Under the pieces are notes generated by a model, which was not told where the DNA came from, searched no databases, and saw nothing but the letters and a program-made list of their open reading frames with translations. Positions 8,747 to 15,964 of a stretch of 24,157 nt of DNA are shown one piece after another (position 1 is the first letter of the stretch; each line of letters opens with the position of its first letter). A program made the translations under genes and the position numbers. This DNA comes from an uncultured Oscillospiraceae bacterium (GTDB lineage Bacteria; Bacillota; Clostridia; Oscillospirales; Oscillospiraceae), in assembly GCA_944385065.1 (NCBI GenBank), contig CALWVX010000006.1, forward strand, positions 1-24,157, given 5' to 3'.

Positions 8747-8908
8747 CCAGAAAAGCTGCGCTTTTCCGGGACCCCATGTTTTCAATCCTCGGGCGGAGTG
8801 AATCCGCCCTGCGGCAAGAAAATTCCCGGCATAGCCGGGAATTTTGCTTGGACGCGCCATTGGGCGCGGCTCGCTCCCGCTCGCAAAAGAGGCCGAGCGG
8901 GCGGCCTG
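8747..8908. other. Noncoding hairpin-rich spacer downstream of rnc
   Basis: No supportable gene. Five stem-loops follow one another: 8746-8770 (11-bp arms with one mismatch), 8791-8809 (7 bp), 8819-8845 (12 bp), 8853-8868 (6 bp) and 8876-8901 (8 bp). The 8819-8845 hairpin has an A/T-rich base ending in AATTTT on both strands, so it probably acts as the working terminator for rnc. A motif GCGC-TTTTC-GGG-CCCC near 8758-8775 resembles one inside the rpoD-side insert (8479-8498). Confidence 0.6.
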
Positions 8909-9580
8909 TCAGCCGCCCAGCTTTTCAATGGCCGCTTTGGCGGCCATCTGCTCGGCCTCTTTTTTGCTGCGGCCCTCGCCGGAACCGATGGGCGACCCGT
9001 TCAGAGTCACCTCCATGAAGAACCGCTTGTCATGGTCGGGCCCCTCCTCTCCGGTCAGCCGGTATTGGAGCACCTGCCCGCTCTCCCGCTGGACCAGCTC
9101 CTGAAGGGCGGTCTTATAATCCCGGGGGCGGGTGATCACAGCGGCCTCCCGGCTGAGAATAAAGCGGCGGATGATCTTCCGCACCGAGCCGATGCCGCCG
9201 TCCAGGTAGACCGCCGCCAGAACCGCCTCCACAGCGTCGGCCTGAATGGAGGGCCGGTGCCGCCCGCCGCCGGCCTCCTCGCCCTTGCCCAGGCGCAGAT
9301 AACTGCCCAGATCCAGCTCTCCGGCGGTCTCGGCCAGACTCTCCTCGCATACCAGGGCGGCCCGGGCCCGGGTCAGCTCCCCCTCGGGCAGGTCGGGGTG
9401 GCTGCGGTACAGATGGTCGGCCACCACCATGCCCAGAATGGAGTCTCCCAGAAACTCCAGCCGCTCGTTGCTCGGAAGGGTCCCCCGGCTCTCATTTGCC
9501 CGGGAGCTGTGGGTAAGGGCATTCTCCAGAAGAGAGGGGTCCTGAAAGGTATAGCCCAGCTTTTCTTCCAATGTCTTCAT
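8909..9580 (-). CDS. rnc: Ribonuclease III
   Basis: A 223-aa double-stranded-RNA endonuclease that processes rRNA precursors and structured mRNAs. The catalytic domain has the signature NERLEFLGDSILG, with E39, E42 and D46, and the second metal site D115 and E118 in SIQADAVEAVLAAVYLDGG. This places every active-site residue one position later than in E. coli RNase III. The C-terminal dsRNA-binding domain (about 155-223) ends KKEAEQMAAKAAIEKLGG. ATG 9580 is preferred because GGAGG lies eight bases upstream and the family starts there; an extension to 9634 runs through a hairpin. It lies 69 bp downstream of acpP. The smc gene that often follows rnc in Firmicutes is absent; rpoD converges instead. 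The last codons have a near copy beyond the stop. Confidence 0.95.
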   Translation of the reverse strand: MKTLEEKLGYTFQDPSLLENALTHSSRANESRGTLPSNERLEFLGDSILGMVVADHLYRSHPDLPEGELTRARAALVCEESLAETAGELDLGSYLRLGKGEEAGGGRHRPSIQADAVEAVLAAVYLDGGIGSVRKIIRRFILSREAAVITRPRDYKTALQELVQRESGQVLQYRLTGEEGPDHDKRFFMEVTLNGSPIGSGEGRSKKEAEQMAAKAAIEKLGG

Positions 9581-9601
9581 ATCAGGTTCCTCCAGACAGG
9601 A

Positions 9602-9627
9602 CAGAACTCCGCCGAAGCGGAGTTCTG
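9602..9627 (-). terminator. Hairpin between acpP and rnc
   Basis: An 11-bp perfect stem (9602-9612 with 9617-9627) closed by a 4-nt loop lies between the acpP stop and the rnc ribosome site. It lacks a clear U tract on the minus strand, so it may be a leaky terminator or processing hairpin that sets higher acpP than rnc expression. Confidence 0.55.
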
Positions 9628-9649
9628 AAATCAAATCAGGGGCAGGGAC

Positions 9650-9883
9650 TCAGTCAATCTTGTTCTGCAGGAAACGCACCAGGTCGCCCACGGTGGAGAT
9701 GGAGGAAGCCTCCTCCTCACCCAGCTCGTCAATGTTGAACTCCTCCTCCAGGGCCATGGACAGATCCACGATGTCCACGGAGTCGGCGTTGAGATCGTCG
9801 GCAAAAGAGGTCTCCATGGTAATGCTGTCGGCGTCTACGTTAAACTGTTCGGCGATGAGTTGGGCCAGTTTCTCAAAGATCAT
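9650..9883 (-). CDS. acpP: Acyl carrier protein
   Basis: A 77-aa acidic carrier protein for fatty acid synthesis. S35 in the motif LNADSVDIVDL is the 4'-phosphopantetheine attachment site. The length, acidity and helical pattern (MIFEKLAQLIAEQFNVDADS at the start, STVGDLVRFLQNKID at the end) are typical. GGAG lies upstream of the ATG, and the gene has its own consensus promoter. It heads an acpP-rnc pair. The fab genes that often precede acpP are not here; ppk is upstream instead. Confidence 0.96.
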   Translation of the reverse strand: MIFEKLAQLIAEQFNVDADSITMETSFADDLNADSVDIVDLSMALEEEFNIDELGEEEASSISTVGDLVRFLQNKID

Positions 9884-9930
9884 ACTCTGTTGCTCCTTCT
9901 ATCTGTGCCCGGGGCACGTTTTCTGCTCTT

Positions 9931-9959
9931 ATGATATGCGCAATCCCTCTGCCTGTCAA
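9931..9959 (-). promoter_or_regulatory. Promoter of acpP-rnc
   Basis: On the minus strand, consensus -35 TTGACA (9954-9959), a 17-bp spacer and -10 TATCAT (9931-9936). It begins 28 bp past the ppk stop. No clear terminator separates ppk from acpP, so readthrough from ppk is also possible. Confidence 0.82.
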
Positions 9960-9987
9960 TAGGATTTTTCCGTTTCCTGGCCGGCTT

Positions 9988-12111
9988 TTATTTCCGGAAG
10001 ATTTCCCGCAGCCGCTCGGACAGGGAGACCCGGCTGCGGGAGCGGACGGGCTTGTCCAGATCCTGGGGAACGGACACCGTTTCCGTCTGGAAATACTCCT
10101 GACAGTTGTGGGGTTCTTTCCCGTCCTCCCGGGGGGTGTAGGTGCCGTTGGGACAGAGCACCCGGGCCTTCTGATTGTCGGCCAGCAGGTGGTCCACAAT
10201 GCCCAGCAGGCGCCGGCGGCACCAGGGGTCCAGAACGGGACAGGCGATCTCCACCCGGCGCTCGGTGTTCCGGGTCATGAAATCGGCGGAGGAGATGTAC
10301 AGTCTGGCGTCATCCCCTCGGCCGAACTGGTAGATGCGGCTGTGCTCCAGATAGCGGCCCACAATGGAAAAGACGGTGATACGGTCGGTCAGGCCGGGCA
10401 CACCGGGGATGAGGCAGCAGATACCCCGGATGTTCATGACCACCTCCACCCCCGCCTGGGAGGCCTGGGCCAGCTTGTCAATCAGTTTTCGGTCGGTGAG
10501 GGAGTTCAGCTTGAAAAACAGATAGCCCTTTTCCCCTTTGGCGATCTCCTGGTCGATCAGCTCCATCACCCGGTCCCGCAGACCGAAGGGGGATGCCAGA
10601 AGCCGCTGGTAATCCCCGGAGAAATTGCCGATGGCCATGTTCTGGAAAAAGGCGGCGGCGTCCGCCCCCACGGCGGGGTCGGCGGTCATCAGGCACAGGT
10701 CGGTGTACAGCTTGGCGGTCTTTTCATTATAGTTGCCGGTGCCCACCTGGGTGATATACTGGACCGTTCCCTTTTCCCGGCGGGTGATCAGGCAGATTTT
10801 GGAGTGCACCTTGATGCCCTCGGAGCCATAGAGAATGGTGCAGCCCGCCTCCTCCATCCGCTCGGCCCACTGGATGTTGTTCTGCTCGTCAAACCGGGCC
10901 CGCAGCTCCATCAGCACGGTGACGTCCTTGCCGTTTTCCGCGGCGGCGGACAGGTACTCGGCCAGCTTGGCCCGGGAGGCCAGGCGGTAGATGGTGATCT
11001 TGATGGACAGCACCTCCGGGTCGAAGGCGGCCTCCCGCACCAGACGCAGGAAGGGGTCCATCTGCTCGAAGGGGTAGAACAGCAGGGCATCCCGCCGGAG
11101 GACCTGGGGCAGGATGGGCTCCCGGGGGTCCAGGCAGGCGGGGAAACGGGGGGCGTAGGGGGGATAGCACAGGGCCGTCTTGCTCTCCGGGGGAAGCAGG
11201 CCCTCCAGCTGGTATACATATTGCAGCGACAGGGGAACCCGGCTGTGGAACACCTGTTCAGGGGCCAGTTCCAGCTTCTCGCACAGGAAGGGGATCATCT
11301 TGTCTCCCTTGTCCCCCTGAACCTCCAGCCGCACCGGAGCAAGGCGGGAGCGCTTTTTGATGATTTTACGCATGTGCTGGCGGAAGTCCTCGTCGATTTC
11401 GTAGGCCTCGTCCTCGGGGCTGATGTCGGCGTTCCGGGTGACGGAGATCACCGCCCGGGCGGTAATGTCGAACTGGTCGAAGATTTCGTCGGCGTAGTGA
11501 GACAGAATGTCCTCCAGCAGAATATACCGCAGTCCCCGTTCCTCCAGCCGCAGGAAGGGAGGCAGGGCAGGGGGGACCGGGATCAGGCCGAAGGACTCCT
11601 TCCCGTTCTGCCGCAGAGAGAGGGCCAGGGAGAGGCGCTTGTTGGGCAGATGGGGAAAGGGGTGGTGGAGGTCCACCACCAGGGGGGAGAGGACGGGGCG
11701 GACCTGGTCCCGGAACCAGCGGTCCAGCTGCTTTTTCTCTCCGCTGTCCAGCTCGTCCACCGTGAGCCGGCAGATGTTGCAGGAGCGCATCCGGTTTTCC
11801 AGCTGGGACACCACCTTGTCCCGCTGCTTGTACAGGGCGGGGACCGCCTTGAAGATGGCCTGGAGCTGCTGGACGGGGGTCAGGCCGCTCTTGGTGTCCA
11901 CATGCTCCTCCTTGACCAGGGCCATGTCGGAGATGGACCCCACGCGGATCATGAAGAACTCGTCCAGATTGCTGGTGAAGATAGCGGCAAACTTCAGCCG
12001 CTCCATCAGGGGGACGGACTCGTCCCGCGCCTCGTCCAGCACCCGCTGGTCGAATTTCAGCCAGGACAGTTCCCGCTCCTGGGTGTATCTGGTGTCCGGG
12101 GGATTGCTCAT
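9988..12111 (-). CDS. ppk: Polyphosphate kinase 1
   Basis: A 707-aa enzyme that reversibly makes inorganic polyphosphate from ATP. The N-terminal domain begins with the family pattern RELSWLKFDQRVLDEA and IFTSNLDEFFMIRVGS. The phosphorylated histidine is H436 in IKVHSKI, matching E. coli H435. The family motif VGTGNYNEKTAKLYTDL follows, then the second conserved His region YLEHSRIY and SSADFMTRN with its basic ATP-binding residues. Length agrees with the family. The ATG at 12111 overlaps the ppx stop codon (ATGA) and has AAAGGAG upstream, so the two are translationally coupled. An in-frame ATG at 12129 is less likely because it lies upstream of that ribosome site. Polyphosphate supports stress survival and protein protection. 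Confidence 0.96.
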   Translation of the reverse strand: MSNPPDTRYTQERELSWLKFDQRVLDEARDESVPLMERLKFAAIFTSNLDEFFMIRVGSISDMALVKEEHVDTKSGLTPVQQLQAIFKAVPALYKQRDKVVSQLENRMRSCNICRLTVDELDSGEKKQLDRWFRDQVRPVLSPLVVDLHHPFPHLPNKRLSLALSLRQNGKESFGLIPVPPALPPFLRLEERGLRYILLEDILSHYADEIFDQFDITARAVISVTRNADISPEDEAYEIDEDFRQHMRKIIKKRSRLAPVRLEVQGDKGDKMIPFLCEKLELAPEQVFHSRVPLSLQYVYQLEGLLPPESKTALCYPPYAPRFPACLDPREPILPQVLRRDALLFYPFEQMDPFLRLVREAAFDPEVLSIKITIYRLASRAKLAEYLSAAAENGKDVTVLMELRARFDEQNNIQWAERMEEAGCTILYGSEGIKVHSKICLITRREKGTVQYITQVGTGNYNEKTAKLYTDLCLMTADPAVGADAAAFFQNMAIGNFSGDYQRLLASPFGLRDRVMELIDQEIAKGEKGYLFFKLNSLTDRKLIDKLAQASQAGVEVVMNIRGICCLIPGVPGLTDRITVFSIVGRYLEHSRIYQFGRGDDARLYISSADFMTRNTERRVEIACPVLDPWCRRRLLGIVDHLLADNQKARVLCPNGTYTPREDGKEPHNCQEYFQTETVSVPQDLDKPVRSRSRVSLSERLREIFRK

Positions 12112-13013
12112 CGGGATGCTCCTTTCCATACGCGGTCCTGGAGGTAGCCCTCCCGGACACCGCAGCGGCTGACGGTGAAGTCCTCCAGCCCATAGGCCCG
12201 GGCCAGGGTGTCCAGCACAATCAGACCGGGGACCAGGGTGTGGATGCGGTCGGGAGCGGCCTTCAGCAGCAGGTGCAGGTCCTCCCGGCAGGGGTCCTTC
12301 AGATGGCTAAGCAGGTCCCGCAGGTCGCCGGCGGTGAGGACACGGCAGTCCTCAGACCGCTGAAACAGAAGATTGGCCACCTTGCAGGCGGCCCGGGCGG
12401 TACCGCCTACGCCGCAGGCGTGGGCGGCGGGGATCAGGTCGGGCTGGTGCCGGCGCAGCTGCTTTTCCACCTGGGCCCGGATCGCCTTGCGCTCGGACTT
12501 GGTGGGGTGCAGGCCGGAGACAAAGCGGCTGAACAGGGACAATGAGCCCAGAGAGAGGGAGCAGGTGGACAGGATCTCCCACCCCTCATAGCGCACCAGC
12601 TCGGTGGAGCCGCCCCCCAGGTCGATGAGCAGCCCGGACTCCGGCCCCGTCCCCTGGACGGCGCCCAGAAAGGACAGGCGGGCCTCCTCGGTGCCCGACA
12701 GGACGTCCACCGACAGACCGGTGACCTCCTGGATTCGGGCGGCGGCCTCGGCGGTGTTGGACACGTTGCGCAGCGAGGCGGTGGCGAATACCAGCAGATT
12801 GCCGAAGCCCAGATTGTGCATCAGGGACTTGTATTCGTTGAGCACCTCGCAGGCCACCCGAACCCCGTCGGGGGACATCTCTCCGTCCACCACATAGTCG
12901 GCCAGCCCGGCCATCACCTTGCGGTTCATCAGCAGGCGGCAGCGAGTCCCCTCGCACTGGTAGATGGACAGCCGAATGGTGTTGGAGCCCAAATCCACGA
13001 TTCCACAGATCAT
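12108..13013 (-). CDS. ppx: Exopolyphosphatase / Ppx-GppA family phosphatase
   Basis: A 301-aa member of the ASKHA (actin-like ATPase) superfamily that releases phosphate from polyphosphate ends or hydrolyses pppGpp. Conserved elements are the N-terminal phosphate loop IVDLGSNTIRLSIY (5-18), the SGTEEARLSF segment containing the catalytic-type glutamate E110, and the second phosphate loop LLIDLGGGSTELV (128-140). It lacks the C-terminal HD-like domains of long Ppx proteins, so it is the short form. ATG 13013 is chosen because it gives the canonical start; GGAGGG is about 12 bases upstream, slightly far, and ATG 13043 is a weaker alternative. It is upstream of and overlaps ppk, so synthesis and breakdown enzymes are co-expressed. 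Ppx versus GppA activity cannot be separated by sequence. Confidence 0.92.
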   Translation of the reverse strand: MICGIVDLGSNTIRLSIYQCEGTRCRLLMNRKVMAGLADYVVDGEMSPDGVRVACEVLNEYKSLMHNLGFGNLLVFATASLRNVSNTAEAAARIQEVTGLSVDVLSGTEEARLSFLGAVQGTGPESGLLIDLGGGSTELVRYEGWEILSTCSLSLGSLSLFSRFVSGLHPTKSERKAIRAQVEKQLRRHQPDLIPAAHACGVGGTARAACKVANLLFQRSEDCRVLTAGDLRDLLSHLKDPCREDLHLLLKAAPDRIHTLVPGLIVLDTLARAYGLEDFTVSRCGVREGYLQDRVWKGASR

Positions 13014-13045
13014 GTTGCTTCCGTTCCCTCCCAGAAATTCCATTT

Positions 13046-13096
13046 GGGGACAGTTTGCCCCGGCTTGGCCGGGAATATGGGCCCGGGGCCGTCCCC
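13046..13096 (-). promoter_or_regulatory. Structured leader between the symporter gene and ppx
   Basis: The minus-strand RNA can pair an outer GGGGAC/GTCCCC stem (13091-13096 with 13046-13051) that encloses a 6-bp hairpin (13059-13064 with 13068-13073) and a self-complementary GC segment near 13081-13090. There is no U tract. A -10-like TATGAT lies at 13114-13119 without a good -35. It may be a ppx leader structure or a weak terminator of the upstream symporter gene. Confidence 0.4.
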
Positions 13097-13107
13097 GCCG
13101 GAGATTC

Positions 13108-14496
13108 CTACCTATCATATCTTCTCTTTGTAAAATTTTGGCGCTTTTTGAAGTTAAATCTTTGTAAAGTACACCACTGATCCAGAAGCTTCAGCGCCTG
13201 GGGGGCCAGGAGAAGGAGGGCGGTCAGGTTGGGCAGGGCCATCAGGGCGTTGCACAGGTCCACCAGCAGCCACACCGGACCCTGGTCCGGCCACACTGCC
13301 CCCGCCAGAGCACAGCCCAGAAACACGGCCCGATAGAGGAGCCCCCCCCGGCCTCCGGTCAGGTATTCCAGGCACTGCTGCCCGTAGTAGCTCCAGCCCA
13401 GAATGGAGGAGAAGGCGAACAGGAGCAGGGACAGGGCCACCGCCCCCTCGCCCGCCCGGCCCAGAACAGAACCGAAGGCGGCCGCGGTGAGGGGGGCTCC
13501 GGTCAGCGGCCCGGCGGGGTCCCACACCCCGCTGACCAGAATAGCCAGAGCGGTGACGGTGCACACCAGCAGGGTGGAGAGAAACACCTCAAACACGCCC
13601 CACATCCCCTGTCGGGCGGGGTGGTCCACACAGGCGGCCCCGTGGGCCATGGCGGAGGTGCCCAGCCCCGCCTCGTTGGTGAATACCCCCCGGGCCACCC
13701 CGTACCGAACGGCGGCGGCCACCGTCCAGCCCGCGCTTCCCCCCAGGGCGGCGGAGGGGGAGAGGGCGCAGGAGACAATCAGCTCCAGGGCGGCCGGAAT
13801 CCGGCCTGCGTTGCAGACCAGCACGGCGGCTCCTGCCCCCAGATAGAGCAGAGCCATGGCGGGGACCAGGGCGGAGGACACCCGGGCAATCCGCCCCACC
13901 CCGCCCACCATCACCAGCCCGGCCAGCCCGGCCACCGCCAGCCCCACCGGCAGCCGGGGCAGGGCGAAGGCCGACTCCAGGCAGGAGGCGATGGAGGAGG
14001 CCTGAACCAGACTGCCCCCGGCCAGGGTGGCGGGGAGACAGGCCAGACAGAACCAGCCCGCCAGCAGGGGAGATCCCAGAGCGTCCTGCAGGTAGTACAT
14101 GGGGCCGCCCTGAAGCGCTCCGTCGGGGCCGGGGCGCTGATAAGCCACCGCCAGCAGCTTCTCCCCGCAGGAGGTCATCATCCCCAGCAGGGCGGACACC
14201 CACATCCAGAACACGCTCCCGGGCCCGCCCAGGGTGAGGGCCGCGGCCACCCCGGCGATGGAGCCGGTGCCCATGGTGGCGGCCAGGGCGGTGGCCAGAG
14301 CCTGGAGGGAGGACAGGCCGCTCCCGCCTCCGGTCCCCCTGCGAAACAGGGAGCCCACGGTGGTCCGCCACCAGAGCTTCCACCCGAACAGCTGAAAAAA
14401 TCCGGAGCCTGCGGAATAGACCAGGCCCACGACCAGAAACAGCCCCAGCAGCCAGGGGTTCCACAGAGCGTCCGCGACTCGGGACAGCATGCGCAT
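13108..14496 (-). CDS. Sodium:alanine (AgcS/AlsT family) amino acid symporter
   Basis: A 462-aa membrane protein with about 10-11 transmembrane helices that imports alanine or glycine with Na+. Family motifs are present: ATALAATMGTGSIAGVA (about 67-83), a GEKLLAV..Y region followed by GGPMYYLQDAL, and GVARGVFTNEAGLGTSAMAH (about 263-282). The C-terminal SSILGWSYYGQQCLEYLTG is also characteristic. ATG 14496 is preferred; GGAGAGAGG precedes it, and the adjacent GTG at 14499 would add one residue. The leader is an unusual C/U-rich tract. The NhaC antiporter elsewhere in this window could help extrude the sodium that drives it, but this link is inference. Which amino acid is carried is not determined. 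Confidence 0.92.
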   Translation of the reverse strand: MRMLSRVADALWNPWLLGLFLVVGLVYSAGSGFFQLFGWKLWWRTTVGSLFRRGTGGGSGLSSLQALATALAATMGTGSIAGVAAALTLGGPGSVFWMWVSALLGMMTSCGEKLLAVAYQRPGPDGALQGGPMYYLQDALGSPLLAGWFCLACLPATLAGGSLVQASSIASCLESAFALPRLPVGLAVAGLAGLVMVGGVGRIARVSSALVPAMALLYLGAGAAVLVCNAGRIPAALELIVSCALSPSAALGGSAGWTVAAAVRYGVARGVFTNEAGLGTSAMAHGAACVDHPARQGMWGVFEVFLSTLLVCTVTALAILVSGVWDPAGPLTGAPLTAAAFGSVLGRAGEGAVALSLLLFAFSSILGWSYYGQQCLEYLTGGRGGLLYRAVFLGCALAGAVWPDQGPVWLLVDLCNALMALPNLTALLLLAPQALKLLDQWCTLQRFNFKKRQNFTKRRYDR

Positions 14497-14514
14497 CACC
14501 TCTCTCCAGAGTAT

Positions 14515-14579
14515 GAGGGGGGAGCGGGGGGATAGAAGGAGGGAGAGAGGAGAGTGAAAGAGTGAAGAGGGGAGAGGGA
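14515..14579. repeat. 65-bp polypurine tract in the symporter leader
   Basis: On the plus strand 61 of 65 bases are purines (exceptions C14525, T14533, T14555, T14563), with G runs of five and six near 14517-14530. It lies immediately upstream of the symporter gene, whose mRNA leader would therefore be almost pure C/U. No coding sequence is supportable from 14500 to 14654. Confidence 0.85.
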
Positions 14580-14654
14580 CGGGATGCGGGAATGAAGCGG
14601 GTGCCGAGCGATGTGTCAGCCTGCGGGCGGCGGCAGCACCCCGGAAGAGGCGTC

Positions 14655-14680
14655 AAAAAAAGGGCGGCCAGAGGCCGCCC
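14655..14680 (-). terminator. Intrinsic terminator of the XRE regulator gene
   Basis: On the minus strand an 8-bp stem GGGCGGCC/GGCCGCCC (14662-14669 with 14673-14680) is followed by seven U residues (A run 14655-14661 on the plus strand). It lies 10 bp beyond the regulator's stop. Confidence 0.93.
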
Positions 14681-14690
14681 GGGGAGCCGA

Positions 14691-14915
14691 TTACCGTGGA
14701 AGATTTTTTTGATCGGTACGTCCAACCAGGTAATCGAGAGACACGTTATCAATATCCGCAATACGGATCAAAATTTCCAGTTTTGGTTCTCTGGTCATTA
14801 GTTCATAGTTTTGATACGCCTGTACAGCGATGTGAGCGCAAGCGGCCACCTCTTTCTGAGTCATGCCGCTCTGTGCGCGGCAGGCTTTCAGCCGTTCTGC
14901 AAGAATCCTTCTCAT
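14691..14915 (-). CDS. Small XRE-family helix-turn-helix regulator
   Basis: A 74-aa protein that is essentially one Cro/C1-type DNA-binding domain. It starts MRRILAERLKACRAQSGMTQ, then the helix-turn-helix KEVAACAHIAVQAYQNYE (about 21-38), and ends with the XRE pattern PKLEILIRIADIDNVSLDYLVGRTD. There is no ligand or dimerisation extension. ATG 14915 is chosen because AGGAG lies just upstream and the domain begins there; the frame extends upstream without family residues. It is monocistronic with a strong terminator. Such single-domain proteins are often phage-type or toxin-antitoxin-linked, but no toxin or phage gene is adjacent. The target is unknown. Confidence 0.88.
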   Translation of the reverse strand: MRRILAERLKACRAQSGMTQKEVAACAHIAVQAYQNYELMTREPKLEILIRIADIDNVSLDYLVGRTDQKNLPR

Positions 14916-15023
14916 GACGCAGCTCCTGTCAATATGATTGGAAAGGACCATGACAGCGGTCCCTGTGATGCAAAGGCTTGTATCGGCGAAGGAACAGAGG
15001 GAAACGGGCGTCATAAACTGGAC

Positions 15024-15056
15024 AAAACAGGGACCTGACCGCCGGTCAGATCCCTG
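15024..15056 (-). terminator. Terminator of the yerC-methyltransferase-hslO operon
   Basis: A 13-bp stem with one G-U pair (15028-15040 with 15044-15056) is followed on the minus strand by TTTTG. It lies 30 bp past the hslO stop. Confidence 0.85.
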
Positions 15057-15085
15057 CTCCTCCGGACGTATGCCGTCAATAGGAT

Positions 15086-15964
15086 TTACATATTGGCCAG
15101 AATGTCCTCCAGCTCCTCCTTGGAGTAGCGGTAGATTTTGTCGCAGAACTGGCAGGTGAGCTCCGCCTTGCCCTGTTCCCGGATCAGCTCGGAGAGATCC
15201 TTCCGGCCCATGCTGATCAGGGCCCGGGTGACCCGGTCCCGGGAGCAGTAGCAGCGGTACTCCACCGGGTGCTTCTCCAGAATCTCCAGCTCAAAGCCGT
15301 CCAGCACCGCCCGCAGCAGTCCCTCTCCGTCCAGACCGTCGGCCAGGGCGTGGCTCACCGAGCCCAGGGCGTGAACCCCCTGCTCGATGCGGGTGATGAT
15401 GTCGTCCCCCGCCCCGGGCAGCAGCTGGATCAGATAGCCGCCGGCGGCTGTGACGCTCTGGTCCAGCCCCACCAGTACCCCCAGGGCGCAGGCGGTGGGG
15501 ATCTGCTCGCTCTCCACAAAGTACAGGGCCAGATCGTCGGCGATCTCCCCGGACATCAGGGCGATGGAGCCCACATAGGGCTCTTTCAGGCCGATGTCCT
15601 TGATGACGGTGAGAGTGCCGTCGGTCCCCACCGCGGCCCCCACATCCAGCTTGCCCTGGTACTTTTCCATCAGCTCCACATGGGGGTTCTGGACATAGCC
15701 CCGCACATTGCCCCCGCAGTCGGACACCGCCAGAATGGTGCCCAGAGGGCCGCCCCCCTTGATCTGGAGGGTGAGGGAGCCGTTTTGCTCCTTGAGCATG
15801 TCCCCCATCATGGAGGCCCCCAGCAGGGCCCGGCCCAGAGCGGCAGTGGCCATGGGCAGCAGAGTGTGAATGGTCCGGGCCCGCTCTACCAGGTCCCGTC
15901 CGGTGACGGCGACGGCCTTGACCAGCCCGTCGCCGGTGATCGCTCTTGTGATCTCGTCAGACAT
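15086..15964 (-). CDS. hslO: Redox-regulated chaperone Hsp33
   Basis: A 292-aa cytoplasmic holdase chaperone that is inactive with zinc bound and activates when oxidants form disulfides. The zinc-switch cysteines are C238 and C240 (CxC) and C271 and C274 (CxxC), in the C-terminal region as in the family. The N-terminal substrate-binding domain includes GGGPLGTILAVSDCGGNVRGYVQNP (shown in part as GTILAVSDCGGNVRGY, about 75-90) and SGEIADDLALYFVESEQIPTA. The length fits bacterial Hsp33. Its ATG at 15964 overlaps the methyltransferase stop by 8 bp, so it is the last gene of a tightly coupled three-gene operon with its own terminator. It shares an oxidative-stress theme with the superoxide reductase gene at the left. 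Confidence 0.96.
   Translation of the reverse strand: MSDEITRAITGDGLVKAVAVTGRDLVERARTIHTLLPMATAALGRALLGASMMGDMLKEQNGSLTLQIKGGGPLGTILAVSDCGGNVRGYVQNPHVELMEKYQGKLDVGAAVGTDGTLTVIKDIGLKEPYVGSIALMSGEIADDLALYFVESEQIPTACALGVLVGLDQSVTAAGGYLIQLLPGAGDDIITRIEQGVHALGSVSHALADGLDGEGLLRAVLDGFELEILEKHPVEYRCYCSRDRVTRALISMGRKDLSELIREQGKAELTCQFCDKIYRYSKEELEDILANM

Noticed and set aside
8720..9628. A 302-codon plus-strand frame opposite rnc
   Set aside because: Antisense to ribonuclease III and starting in the repeat-rich spacer; no recognisable protein features.
9931..12147. A 738-codon open frame on the plus strand opposite ppk
   Set aside because: It covers the same DNA as an unmistakable polyphosphate kinase, has shadow-like composition (Gly, Gln, His) and no family motifs.
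13589..14761. A 390-codon minus-strand frame overlapping the symporter gene in another frame
   Set aside because: It is Arg/Gly/Pro-rich, crosses the polypurine tract and terminator, and conflicts with the clear AgcS-family protein.
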